64,000 nt of DNA, from contig CAJFUB010000002.1 in assembly GCA_904420095.1 (NCBI GenBank), positions 1-64,000 on the forward strand, written 5' to 3'. This DNA is from an uncultured Clostridia bacterium. Lineage in GTDB: Bacteria; Bacillota; Clostridia; UBA1212; UBA1255. A program made the position numbers and the translations under genes. The first letter of the stretch is position 1, and every line of letters begins with the position of its first letter. Below, in pieces: positions 41,577 through 50,459 of the stretch. The notes under the pieces were generated by a model. The model was given only the letters and a program-made list of their open reading frames with translations. It had not been told where the DNA came from and ran no database searches.

Positions 41577-43205
41577 TTATTTCGCTTCGTATTTCGGATT
41601 TCCGTGCGTATACCGCGGAAGAAGCTGCGGAGAGACTTTATCCGTTACAATCCCTGCTGCTGCCAGCGCCTCATCAAAGCGGGCGACATGCTCCAGCGTA
41701 AGCTTTCCGGTTTTTGAAATCGTTTTAGCCTTTGCAGCGGCGCTGATTCCGGCATTCCTACCGAATACAATGATATCAAGCAGCGAATTTCCCATCAGAC
41801 GGTTCTCGCCGTGAATTCCTCCGACAGCCTCTCCGGCGACGAAAAGGTTTTCCACCTCGGACATCCCGTCGGCTCCGATTTTAATGCCGCCGTTCTGATA
41901 ATGAAGCGTCGGATAAATCAAAATCGGTTTTTCACGCATGTCGTAGCCATATTTCAGGAACATCCGGAGCATGGCGGGGATCCGTTTTTCGATCGCGCCT
42001 GTTCCGTGGATTGCCTCGATCATCGGCGTATCCAGCCAGATTCCGAAACCGTCCGGCGTCGGGATGCCTTTTCCTCTTTCCTGGCATTCCCGAATGATCG
42101 ACGCCGCGGAAACGTCTCTGGTCTCCAGCGGGTGCATAAACGCCTCGCCGTCTACGTTAACGAGCATGGCTCCCAGAGAGCGAACCTTTTCTGTCACAAG
42201 CGCACCGAAGATCTGCGCCGGAAACGCGACGCCCGTCGGATGGTACTGCAGCGTATAAGCATATAAAAGCGAGGCCCCTGCGCGGTAAGCAAGAACAAGG
42301 CCGTCCGCCGTAGCTCCGTAATGATTTGAAGTCGGAAAGCCCTGGTAATGCAGTCTTCCCGCACCGCCCGTGGCAATGATCACCGTTTTCGCCCGTGCCG
42401 TCAGAATTTCCTTTGTCTCCATATTCATCAGGACTGCGCCGGCCGCTTTTCCGTTTTCATCAAGAATCAGCTCGATCGCCGCCGTAAAATCAACGACGGG
42501 AATGCCTCTGTTGATTACCTCGTCGCGCAGGACGCGCATAATTTCCGCGCCGGAATAGTCCTTTGCCGCGTGCATACGCTTTCTGGACGTCCCTCCGCCA
42601 TGCGTGGTAAGCATCGTGCCGTCCGCTTCCTTATCGAACATCACGCCCAGGTCGTTCAGCCATTTTACGGCGCCGGGGCCCTCGGTTACCAATTTGTAGA
42701 GGAGCTCAGGCACGTTTTTAAAGTGTCCTCCGCCAAGCGCATCCACATAATGGATCATCGGCGAGTCGTTTTCCTTGTCTGCCGCCTGGATTCCGCCCTC
42801 GGCCATCATCGTGTTGGCGTCGCCGTGACGAAGCTTCGTGACGATCATAACATTGGCTCCATTTTCATGCGCCATGATTGCTGCAGATGAGCCCGCGCCT
42901 CCCCCGCCGATCACAAGCACATCCACGTCGTAATCCGGGTGTTCCAGATCGACCGCTCCCGGGGTAACGCGGCTGTGCGCCTGCAATAAAGCCGCCAGCT
43001 CCTTGGGAACGCGTTCTCCTTTATTCGGGCCCATGACAAGCGTATCAAAATTCTCTTTCTTATAGTCCGGATGGAACTTTGCAAGCAGCGCATCCTTTTC
43101 CTCGGCCGTCATGCGTCTCGGTTCAAATCCGATGCGCGACGGACGCGTTGCCTCTACTTTTTTGATCGAATCCAGCATTTCCTGTGTGTATAATGAAGCG
43201 CTCAT
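41577..43205 (-). CDS. frdA: Fumarate reductase/succinate dehydrogenase flavoprotein subunit
   Basis: 542 residues. A unique N-terminal stretch of about 90 residues precedes the FAD-binding VLVIGGGGAGSS. Substrate-site residues of the family are present: Arg363 in LETRDVSAAS, His435 in LHYQNGG and Arg469 in GENRLMGNSL. At the place of the His that holds FAD covalently in membrane-bound FrdA/SdhA (SHTVAAEGG) this protein has Asn131 (ANTMMAEGG), so FAD is probably non-covalent, as reported for soluble fumarate reductases. Partner of frdB, 13 bases upstream. There is no membrane-anchor subunit gene. Confidence 0.92.
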   Translation of the reverse strand: MSASLYTQEMLDSIKKVEATRPSRIGFEPRRMTAEEKDALLAKFHPDYKKENFDTLVMGPNKGERVPKELAALLQAHSRVTPGAVDLEHPDYDVDVLVIGGGGAGSSAAIMAHENGANVMIVTKLRHGDANTMMAEGGIQAADKENDSPMIHYVDALGGGHFKNVPELLYKLVTEGPGAVKWLNDLGVMFDKEADGTMLTTHGGGTSRKRMHAAKDYSGAEIMRVLRDEVINRGIPVVDFTAAIELILDENGKAAGAVLMNMETKEILTARAKTVIIATGGAGRLHYQGFPTSNHYGATADGLVLAYRAGASLLYAYTLQYHPTGVAFPAQIFGALVTEKVRSLGAMLVNVDGEAFMHPLETRDVSAASIIRECQERGKGIPTPDGFGIWLDTPMIEAIHGTGAIEKRIPAMLRMFLKYGYDMREKPILIYPTLHYQNGGIKIGADGMSEVENLFVAGEAVGGIHGENRLMGNSLLDIIVFGRNAGISAAAKAKTISKTGKLTLEHVARFDEALAAAGIVTDKVSPQLLPRYTHGNPKYEAK

Positions 43206-43218
43206 GTCTCCGCCCTCC

Positions 43219-43893
43219 TCATTTTTCTATTTCTCTGTTGTTGTACATGGTTTTCAGCTCATCGAGCGGTTTCGCCATCAGATCCTTCATCGGCTGCACA
43301 TATTCGCCGCGCTCGATTTCTGCGACGCGTTTTTCAAGATGCTCCGACCTTGGGGCAATGTATTTTCCCGTCAGTCTTCTGGCAAGCAGCGCAACCTGCG
43401 GATGGGAAATCTGAGCCGGACAGCGCGAGGAACAGATCCCGCACATCACGCAGTCAAAGGATTCCTCCGCGCATTTGGCGTATTCTGCTCTCTGCGCGTA
43501 CGCAATATACTGCATCACGTTAAGCCCCTGCGTGCAGCTCTTCGTACAGGCGTTGCATCCGATGCAGCTGTAAATCTCCGGATAGAGCTGCATCATGATC
43601 TGCTCCGTGGGCCGGATCTTCTCGATATCATACGTTTGCTTCACAACCGGGAAGAACGGAATCTGAGCCACATACATATTCTCTTCGACTTTTGTCTGGC
43701 AGGCAAGGCACACCTTGAGCTCCGGATCTCCTTTGATTCTGTATACCGAAGCGCAGGCGCCGCAAAAACCGTTTCTGCAGCCGCAGCCGCGCACCAGCTG
43801 GTAGCCGGCATATTCCATAGCATCCATGATGGTGAGTTCTGAAGGGACGGAATACTTTTTCCCCATGATAAATACGTTAACCATTTTTTCCAT
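43219..43893 (-). CDS. frdB: Fumarate reductase iron-sulfur subunit
   Basis: 224 residues. A 2Fe-2S ferredoxin-like region (RGCGCRNGFCGAC and a later VCLACQ) is followed by two 4Fe-4S motifs (CIGCNACTKSC and CVMCGICSSRCP). It carries electrons to the flavin of FrdA. It resembles the N-terminal part of methanogen thiol:fumarate reductase TfrB but lacks the HdrB-like cysteine-rich C-terminus of that protein; a free-standing HdrB is encoded in the same operon instead. It lies 32 bases after flxA. Confidence 0.92.
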   Translation of the reverse strand: MEKMVNVFIMGKKYSVPSELTIMDAMEYAGYQLVRGCGCRNGFCGACASVYRIKGDPELKVCLACQTKVEENMYVAQIPFFPVVKQTYDIEKIRPTEQIMMQLYPEIYSCIGCNACTKSCTQGLNVMQYIAYAQRAEYAKCAEESFDCVMCGICSSRCPAQISHPQVALLARRLTGKYIAPRSEHLEKRVAEIERGEYVQPMKDLMAKPLDELKTMYNNREIEK

Positions 43894-43925
43894 GTCTTTT
43901 TGCCTTCACTTTCTGTAAGAATCCA

Positions 43926-44753
43926 TTAATATTCGTTCGGGAGCTCATCGAGCTGATCGCAGCGGAATACCGGTCCGTCCTTGCAGACGTACTTTGATCC
44001 GATATTGCACCGGCCGCATTTGCCGACGCCGCATTTCATGCGCAGTTCCATCGTTGTATAAACCTGCGTTTTGTCATACCCCATTTCCTGCAGCGAAGCA
44101 AGCGTAAACTTAATCATGATCGGAGGGCCGCAAAGCAGCGCCGTTTTGTGAACGTCGAAGTTCAGTTCTTTTACGTAAGCCGGAACAAATCCCACGTGGC
44201 CGTCCCAGCCGTCCTGCGGACGGTCGATGGTAAGGTGAACGTCTACATTCTCTGCACGCGCCCATTCGTTGCGGATCTGATCGATGTCCACAAGATCGTC
44301 TGCGGAACGCGAGCCGTACACGATATCGATTTTGCCGTAATCGCTGCGCTTTGCCAGGCAATAATCAATTACGGAGCGCAGCGGCGCAAGGCCGATTCCG
44401 CCTGCGATAAACAGCAAATCCTTTCCCTTGAGCGCTGTATCCACAGGGAATGCGCGTCCATACGGGCCGCGGATGGTGATCTCCTGACCGACCTCCATCT
44501 GATGCAGCCATTCCGTAAAACCGCCGCACCGCTTGATACTGAATTCCATATACTCCCGGTTTGTCGGAGAAGACGTAATCGAAAACATTGCCTCGCCGAC
44601 GCCGGGCATTGAAAGCATCGCGCACTGGCCCGGCATGTGGTCAAAACATTTTCCGCCTTCCGGCGCATTCACCCGGAAGGTTTTCACGTCGGGCGTATCC
44701 GTGCGGATATCGGTTACGATTCCGATCTGCGGAATCAATACATCGGGATTCAT
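43926..44753 (-). CDS. flxA: FlxA-like FAD/NAD(P)H-binding oxidoreductase subunit
   Basis: 275 residues of the ferredoxin-NADP reductase type: an FAD domain with MFSITSSPTN, a nucleotide domain with FIAGGIGLAPLRSVI and ALLCGPPIMIKF, and a C-terminal 2Fe-2S motif MKCGVGKCGRC. This is the subunit that would take hydride from NADH (or NADPH) in the HdrABC-FlxABCD complex; AsrB and hydrogenase gamma subunits are related. Overlaps flxB by four bases. Confidence 0.9.
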   Translation of the reverse strand: MNPDVLIPQIGIVTDIRTDTPDVKTFRVNAPEGGKCFDHMPGQCAMLSMPGVGEAMFSITSSPTNREYMEFSIKRCGGFTEWLHQMEVGQEITIRGPYGRAFPVDTALKGKDLLFIAGGIGLAPLRSVIDYCLAKRSDYGKIDIVYGSRSADDLVDIDQIRNEWARAENVDVHLTIDRPQDGWDGHVGFVPAYVKELNFDVHKTALLCGPPIMIKFTLASLQEMGYDKTQVYTTMELRMKCGVGKCGRCNIGSKYVCKDGPVFRCDQLDELPNEY

Positions 44754-45802
44754 TTCGATTCACCTCCGAAGGAATTCATCACTTTTACAATGTTCATGGA
44801 CACCGGGCACTTTGAAAGGCATCTCCCGCAGCCCACACAGGAATACTCTCCGCCGTTGTTGGCCGGATAATAGACTAGCTTATGCATGAAGCGCTGGCGG
44901 AAGCGTTCGAGCTGACTCGTACGGGGATTGCCGTGCGCCATCTTCGTAAAATCGGAATACATGCAGGAATCCCAGCAGCGGAAGCGCTTGATTCCGTGTC
45001 CCGTGTCGAAATCACGAATATCGTAGCACTGACACGTCGGACAGATAAAGGTACACGTTCCACAGCCAATGCACGACTGATAGAGCTCCTGCCACTGCGG
45101 CGCATAAAACACATCGTTCAGGCCCTTCGTGAGCCGGTCGCCGCTGAAATACGCTGCGCTCAGCCCGCTGAGCGGCAGTCTGGCAAGAATCGAACGGATT
45201 TCTTCCTTCCGGTCCTCCAGAGCGGCTTCGTCCTGTTCAGACGTTTCCTCCAGAAGCGTTCCAAGGAGCTTCGTCAGCGCTTCTCCCTTTTCTGTTTCGG
45301 GGTTCCAATACAGCGCCGAATCCGTAAGCCAGGTCGTTACGTCGCCTCCCGAGGGCTGCGCGGCGTCTATGCCGAATGTTCCGCAGAAGCACGTCTCTTC
45401 CGGCGCGCTGCACGCCATCGTTACGACTACGCCCGTTTCGCGGCGGCTTTGATAAAACGTATCTACGGGATCGCTGAGAAATACGGAATCGAGGATGGCA
45501 AAGCTTTTTGCGTCGCAGGCGCGCACGCCGAATACCACAAAAGGCTCCGCCGGATCACGATCCTCGACAAGGTCAATGCTCTTCCCGCTGATTCGGAAGG
45601 AAATCAGATTTTCGCTCTGCGGGAAAAACAGTTCTTTTGCCGATTTGACCGTATTGAGGCAATCCAGACAGACTCTGCTTTCCGGCGTCCATTTTTCAAA
45701 CAGGCACTGGCCCGCATCTTCCACCGGCAAATACAGGCTTTTGACGGCCGATATCGCCGAATAAAGTTCCGGCAGGCGTTCTTTCGCTATTTTATACATC
45801 AT
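44750..45802 (-). CDS. flxB: FlxB-like 4Fe-4S dicluster subunit
   Basis: 350 residues, related to AsrA and sulfhydrogenase beta subunits. The N-terminal domain ends in ACDAKSFAILD and CSAPEETCFCG; the C-terminal part has two ferredoxin motifs, CIGCGTCTFICPTCQC and CVGCGRCLSKCP. It should link the flavin subunit FlxA to the rest of the complex. Overlaps flxC and flxA by four bases each, so the stoichiometric expression of a complex is likely. Confidence 0.9.
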   Translation of the reverse strand: MMYKIAKERLPELYSAISAVKSLYLPVEDAGQCLFEKWTPESRVCLDCLNTVKSAKELFFPQSENLISFRISGKSIDLVEDRDPAEPFVVFGVRACDAKSFAILDSVFLSDPVDTFYQSRRETGVVVTMACSAPEETCFCGTFGIDAAQPSGGDVTTWLTDSALYWNPETEKGEALTKLLGTLLEETSEQDEAALEDRKEEIRSILARLPLSGLSAAYFSGDRLTKGLNDVFYAPQWQELYQSCIGCGTCTFICPTCQCYDIRDFDTGHGIKRFRCWDSCMYSDFTKMAHGNPRTSQLERFRQRFMHKLVYYPANNGGEYSCVGCGRCLSKCPVSMNIVKVMNSFGGESK

Positions 45803-46797
45803 TTCTTCCCGCCTTTCTCATATACAATACTCGGCTCCGCGTCCTGCTTCGTATAGGAAGTCAGCGGCGCTTCGATCGTTATGTCCGCTCCCGCCTGATA
45901 TTCTCCGTAAAGCTCATTAATATCTTTAATGAATTTCCGGTTGAGCAGATGAAGCGGGATATTCTGCGGACAGACTCTCGTACACTCGCCGCAGTCCGTA
46001 CATCTTCCCGCGACATGGAACGCGCGGATAATATGGAACAGATTTTCTTCAAATTCATCCGTATTGGCTTTGCTGGCAACGCCGGATTTCGGATTGTCGA
46101 ATACGCACTGCACGCAGGAGCAGGCGGGACAGATATTTCTGCACGCGTTGCAGCGGATGCAGCGGGAAAGCTCGTTTCTCCAGAAAGCGAAGCGTTCTTC
46201 TGCCGACAAATGCTCCAGGTTTTCGATGTAAGCAAAGCGGCTTCCAAAGTCCTGATTTGGAACAGCCTCTTCCGGTTCGTCCGCTTCATTAGAGAGCGCA
46301 TCGTAAATCATATGCTTTTTGCCCTTGCAGGCCTTGCACTTTTCAAATAAAACGTCTTTTTTGGCGCACGTCTTTTCTCCGTAGAGCGTTTCGAAAACGA
46401 CCTGATCCCCTTCGATTTTCGCCGCGGTAATTCCTTTTATGCCAAGTGCGCGCGCTGCCTGTGGATCTACCTTGCCGCTGCAGGGAACACCCAGCACAAA
46501 AACGTTTTCCCTGCGGATTCTGTGTTCCTTCAGCAGCTGGTTGAACGAGTATGTATCGCAGGGCTTGAGCAGCGCTACGATTTTACCGTCTTTTTTGGAT
46601 TCCGCGATGCAGTATTTGCTCTGGTTTGCAGCGCAGAAATCATCATATATCATATTATCCAACGTTTCTTTCGTAAAAACGGCCGGCGTCACGTCATAGC
46701 AAAACTCTCCGCTTTCCCATGCCAGAACTCTGTCCGCCGTGCCGTCTTCCAATAAAGAACGGCATTTCGATAAAATTTCCTCGCTTATTCTTTGCAT
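45799..46797 (-). CDS. flxC: FlxC-like 4Fe-4S subunit
   Basis: 332 residues. The N-terminal half resembles the coenzyme-F420 hydrogenase beta-type fold (LLKPCDTYSFNQLLKE, VLGVPCSGKVDP) and the C-terminal half has two ferredoxin motifs, CIRCNACRNICPACSC and CTDCGECTRVCP, with extra cysteines in CKACKGKK. In sulfate reducers FlxC stands between FlxB and FlxD in the HdrABC-FlxABCD operon, and the order is the same here. GAGG precedes the ATG. Confidence 0.88.
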   Translation of the reverse strand: MQRISEEILSKCRSLLEDGTADRVLAWESGEFCYDVTPAVFTKETLDNMIYDDFCAANQSKYCIAESKKDGKIVALLKPCDTYSFNQLLKEHRIRRENVFVLGVPCSGKVDPQAARALGIKGITAAKIEGDQVVFETLYGEKTCAKKDVLFEKCKACKGKKHMIYDALSNEADEPEEAVPNQDFGSRFAYIENLEHLSAEERFAFWRNELSRCIRCNACRNICPACSCVQCVFDNPKSGVASKANTDEFEENLFHIIRAFHVAGRCTDCGECTRVCPQNIPLHLLNRKFIKDINELYGEYQAGADITIEAPLTSYTKQDAEPSIVYEKGGKK

Positions 46798-47231
46798 CTC
46801 AGATCCTCCAATTTCTTATTCTCACCCAAATTGTGGATAGTCGCTACAAATTCATTCATTGTGGCGGAAAATTTCGCGCCCTCCGCTGCAGAAATCCATT
46901 CCACTCTCGTACGCTCCCGTTCAATTCCGAGGAAATCGAGCATACTGAACAGAAGCGTCATTCTTCTTCTCGCAAAGTAGTTTCCGGAGGTATAATGGCA
47001 GTCTCCGGGATGGCAGCCCGCAATGATTACGCCGTCCGCCCCTCTCTGAAATGCACGTAAAATAAACAGCGGATTTACGCGGCAGGAGCAGGGCACCCGG
47101 ATGACCTTCACGTTTGCCGGATAGGAAAGCCTGCTCGAGCCCGCCAGGTCGGCGCCCGCATAGCTGCACCAGTTGCAGCAGAACGCCACGATCAGAGGCT
47201 TGAATTCGTTCTTCGTTTCTTCTATCTGCAT
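46785..47231 (-). CDS. flxD: MvhD/FlxD electron-transfer subunit
   Basis: 148 residues of the methyl-viologen-reducing hydrogenase delta-subunit family. The 2Fe-2S ligands sit in FCCNWCSYAGAD, VPCSCRV and CHPGDCHY. In methanogens MvhD passes electrons from the hydrogenase to HdrA; here it would connect the Flx subunits to HdrA, encoded directly upstream with a 10-base overlap. Confidence 0.93.
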   Translation of the reverse strand: MQIEETKNEFKPLIVAFCCNWCSYAGADLAGSSRLSYPANVKVIRVPCSCRVNPLFILRAFQRGADGVIIAGCHPGDCHYTSGNYFARRRMTLLFSMLDFLGIERERTRVEWISAAEGAKFSATMNEFVATIHNLGENKKLEDLRCKE

Positions 47232-49222
47232 ATCGCATCAACCTCCGCCATAATTTGTCTTGTCGTAAAGCCCTTCAAATCCATCGCACCGGAGGGACAC
47301 GTTACGGTGCAGGCGCCGCAGCCCTGGCAGATCGCCTCGTTTACCCTTGCGATTCTGCGGACTTCCCTCCTGCCATGGTCGTTGATTTCTTTGTCGACAT
47401 AATCGATTGCTCCGTAAGGGCAGACGCTTGCGCACTGCGAGCAGCCGTTGCACATCAGCTCGTCGGAGCCGGCCACACACGGATTGCACGTCAGTTTATC
47501 TTTCGCCAGCAGTCCGATTACCTTTGCCGCAGCGGCGCTTGCCTGCGCGACGGTTTCCGGAATGTCCTTCGGTCCCTGGCAGACGCCGGAAAGGTAGACG
47601 CCGGCTGTCGGGCTCTCAACCGGACGCAGCTTGGGATGCGCTTCCGTCAGGAAATTGTTGGTGTCGATGCTCGCCGTCAGCATCGTCGCCAGATTCTTAA
47701 CGTCAGGATCCGGTTCGATCGCCGTAGCCAGAACCACCAGATCCGCTTCAATCAGGACCTGCTCGTTTGCAATAAGATCCGAACCCTGCACGAGAAGCTT
47801 TCCGTCCTTCTCCGCAACTTTTCCGACCATACCCTTTATGTAATCTACACCGTATTCCTCCACGGCGCGGCGGTAAAACTCATCGAAATTCTTGCCGGGC
47901 GTCCGCACGTCAATATAGAAAACATGTACTTTCGTATCCGGATATTTGTCGCGGATCATCATCGCATGCTTTGCCGTATACATACAGCAGATTTTGGAGC
48001 AATACGGTTTGCCGCAGCCGGAAATATCTCTGGAACCGACGCACTGGATGAAGACGATTTCATGCGGATGTGCCTGGTCCGACGGGCGCAGCAGCACGCC
48101 CTTCGTCGGTCCCGCTGCGTTCATCAGGCGCTCGAGCTCCAACGATGTGATTACGTCTTTATTCTGCGCATATCCGAACTCTTCGAAATTTTCAAGCGAA
48201 ATCGGCCGGTAGCCTGTTGCCACGACAATGGCGCCGTATTCCCGTTCCACGATTTCCTCTTTTTGCGTAAAATCAATCGCCTTCGCCGTGCAGTTTCTCT
48301 CGCAAAGTCCGCACTTACCCGTTTTCAGTTTAATGCAGTGTTCAGGATCGATTACCGCAACGTTCGGGATCGCCTGGGCAAACGGAATATATACTGCACC
48401 CCGGTTGTCAAGTCCCATGTTGAATTCATTCGGCGCTTTGCGCGAGGGACATTTCTCTGTGCAGACGCCGCACCCGGTGCAAAGCTCGGTATTGATATAC
48501 CTTGGCTTTTTTTTGATTTTCACCTTGAAATTACCCACGAAGCCCGATACGCTTTCGATTTCACTGTATGTAAAGAGATTGATTTTATCGTTTGCGGCAG
48601 CGTCTACCATTTTGGGCGTCAAAATACATGCCGCGCAGTCGAGCGTCGGGAAGGTTTTGTCCAGCTGCGCCATTTTTCCCCCGATCGTAGGCGATTTTTC
48701 CACAATATCGACTTCGTAGCCGGCATCCGCGACATCCAGGGCTGTCTGAATCCCTGCGATTCCGCCGCCGATCACAAGCGCTCGTTTTGTTACCGCGCTT
48801 TCTCCGGCGGTCAGGGGTTTATTTAAATTCAGCTTTGCAATCGCTGCTTTTGCAAGAATGATCGCCTTCTCCGTTCCCTCGTCCTTATCCTTGTGAATCC
48901 AGGAGCACTGCTCTCTGATATTGGCGATCTCTACCATATACGGGTTCAGTCCGGCGGCCTGTGCCGTCTTCCGGAACGTTGTTTCATGCATACGCGGAGA
49001 ACAGGAGCAGACGACGATTCCCGTCAGGCCGTAATCATGGATCGCCTGCCGGATTCTGGACTGTCCGCCCTCCGAGCACATATACTGGTAATCCGTCGAG
49101 ATCACGACACCCGGCTCGCCGGCTACGCTTTGCGCCACTTTCTCCACATCTACGGTGCCTGCAATATTGCTGCCGCACCAACAAACAAATACTCCGATCT
49201 TTTGCAATTTATTCACTTCCAA
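47222..49222 (-). CDS. hdrA: HdrA, flavin subunit of a heterodisulfide-reductase-type complex
   Basis: 666 residues. The N-terminal domain has VFVCWCGSNI and VCSCSPRMHE; a thioredoxin-reductase-like FAD domain has VIGGGIAG (residues 150-157) and DCAACILTPKM; two ferredoxin-type pairs follow (CTGCGVCTEKCP, CGLCERNC), then the cysteine group SKICCMY that holds the cluster next to FAD, and C-terminal CNGCSQCASVCP and CQGCGACTVTCP. In methanogens this FAD splits electron pairs between ferredoxin and HdrBC. TTG at 49222 or GTG at 49216 may start the protein; neither has a strong ribosome binding site. Confidence 0.94.
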   Translation of the reverse strand: MEVNKLQKIGVFVCWCGSNIAGTVDVEKVAQSVAGEPGVVISTDYQYMCSEGGQSRIRQAIHDYGLTGIVVCSCSPRMHETTFRKTAQAAGLNPYMVEIANIREQCSWIHKDKDEGTEKAIILAKAAIAKLNLNKPLTAGESAVTKRALVIGGGIAGIQTALDVADAGYEVDIVEKSPTIGGKMAQLDKTFPTLDCAACILTPKMVDAAANDKINLFTYSEIESVSGFVGNFKVKIKKKPRYINTELCTGCGVCTEKCPSRKAPNEFNMGLDNRGAVYIPFAQAIPNVAVIDPEHCIKLKTGKCGLCERNCTAKAIDFTQKEEIVEREYGAIVVATGYRPISLENFEEFGYAQNKDVITSLELERLMNAAGPTKGVLLRPSDQAHPHEIVFIQCVGSRDISGCGKPYCSKICCMYTAKHAMMIRDKYPDTKVHVFYIDVRTPGKNFDEFYRRAVEEYGVDYIKGMVGKVAEKDGKLLVQGSDLIANEQVLIEADLVVLATAIEPDPDVKNLATMLTASIDTNNFLTEAHPKLRPVESPTAGVYLSGVCQGPKDIPETVAQASAAAAKVIGLLAKDKLTCNPCVAGSDELMCNGCSQCASVCPYGAIDYVDKEINDHGRREVRRIARVNEAICQGCGACTVTCPSGAMDLKGFTTRQIMAEVDAICR

Positions 49223-49234
49223 TCTTTGCCGCTG

Positions 49235-49627
49235 TTATTTACTGTATTTTCTGAAGGCGCTGACGATTGCCTGCTGCGGGATGTTTTCGTCCAGCAGCTC
49301 CGGCACCATATTCGCTTTCAGATGATTTTCGCCCTGCTGGCGGATCACGCAGAGGCGCACCGCCTCGATCAGCTTTGCAGGCTCGACGCTTCTGGGGCAT
49401 CGTTCGATGCATGCAAAACAGGACAGGCAGGTCCAGATTGAGTTTGATTCCATAAGCTTCCGGATCTGTCCCTTTTCAACCATCGCAACAAACTGGTGGG
49501 GATGGTATTCCATTTCCTGATAGGAAGGACAGGTTCCGGAACATTTGCCGCATTTCATACATTTTCTCGTATTGACACCGCTGATCCGGATCACGCGTTC
49601 CGCAAGTTCCTTTTCGTTTACCGTCAC
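49235..49627 (-). CDS. hdrC: HdrC iron-sulfur subunit
   Basis: 130 residues with two 4Fe-4S motifs, KCMKCGKCSGTCP and TCLSCFACIERCP, the size and spacing of soluble HdrC. It relays electrons between HdrA and HdrB. GTG start preceded by AGGAGGG. Confidence 0.94.
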   Translation of the reverse strand: MTVNEKELAERVIRISGVNTRKCMKCGKCSGTCPSYQEMEYHPHQFVAMVEKGQIRKLMESNSIWTCLSCFACIERCPRSVEPAKLIEAVRLCVIRQQGENHLKANMVPELLDENIPQQAIVSAFRKYSK

Positions 49628-49639
49628 AAGTAACCCTCC

Positions 49640-50425
49640 TTATTTTACGCCGAGCGCCTCGGCAAGCAGTTCCGTAAAATAACAGATTTCCGGCTTTTTG
49701 TCGGCCGCAGCGTTTGCCTGCAGATTATACAGGCAAAGGGGACATGCCGTTATAATCGTGTCCGCGCCTTTCGAAGCCGCCGATTCCAGAATCATGCCGC
49801 AGCGCTTTGCCGGTATGGAATTATCCTCAAGCGCAACATATCCGCCGCAGCATTCATTGCGATACGGCGTAAGGATCGGTTCAGCGCCGAGGGCGCGGAT
49901 CAGATCCTCCATCACAGACGGATTTTCCGGATTATCAAACTGCAGGACTTTTGCCGGGCGCAGAAGCAGGCAGCCATAATAGGCCGCAATCTTTCTTCCC
50001 TTCAAAGGATTCTTGACCGCCGCCTTGATGTTGTCGAAGCCTACCGTGTCTCTCAGCATTTCCAAATAGTGGACGACTCTCGTTTCTCCGACGTAATCCG
50101 TATCCAGTTTTAAGTAATTATTGACTTTCAGGCGAATGTCGTCGTTTGAAAGCATATCGTCGTTCACTCTTTTTATAACATGGTGACAAGCGGAACACAA
50201 TGTCAATAAATCCCTTCCCTGCCGTTTTGCACTGTCAAGCGCGCGTACGGCGGAAAGCTTAGTGGCGATTTCATCCAGTGCAAGAGGATAAACGGCCCCG
50301 CAGCACTGCCAATCTTGTATTTCCTCCAGCGTAACGCCGAGAGCCTCTGCAGAGGCTCTCGCATACCGGTCCAGATCTTTTGCCTTTGTTTTTAACGTGC
50401 AACCAGGATAGTAACTGTAAGTCAT
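49640..50425 (-). CDS. hdrB: HdrB, cysteine-rich CCG-domain catalytic subunit
   Basis: 261 residues with two full CCG domains: YPGC / WQCCGA / CSACHH and YYGC / NECCGG / CPLC. In methanogens these bind two non-cubane 4Fe-4S clusters that reduce the CoM-S-S-CoB disulfide. No such disulfide is known in Bacillota, so here HdrB would act on a dithiol protein or pass electrons directly to FrdB. A TTG at 50431 gives two more residues; I take ATG at 50425, ten bases after AAAGG. Confidence 0.93.
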   Translation of the reverse strand: MTYSYYPGCTLKTKAKDLDRYARASAEALGVTLEEIQDWQCCGAVYPLALDEIATKLSAVRALDSAKRQGRDLLTLCSACHHVIKRVNDDMLSNDDIRLKVNNYLKLDTDYVGETRVVHYLEMLRDTVGFDNIKAAVKNPLKGRKIAAYYGCLLLRPAKVLQFDNPENPSVMEDLIRALGAEPILTPYRNECCGGYVALEDNSIPAKRCGMILESAASKGADTIITACPLCLYNLQANAAADKKPEICYFTELLAEALGVK

Positions 50426-50459
50426 ATTCAATTTTCCTTTCGGTTTTGTAGCGCGGCTT

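Noticed and set aside
47255-48826. 523-codon open frame on the plus strand opposite hdrA
   Set aside because: It lies wholly antisense to an HdrA gene with all family motifs, has no recognisable domain, and follows from the codon bias of hdrA; long antisense frames also oppose fumC, flxB, mrp and the PBP gene.
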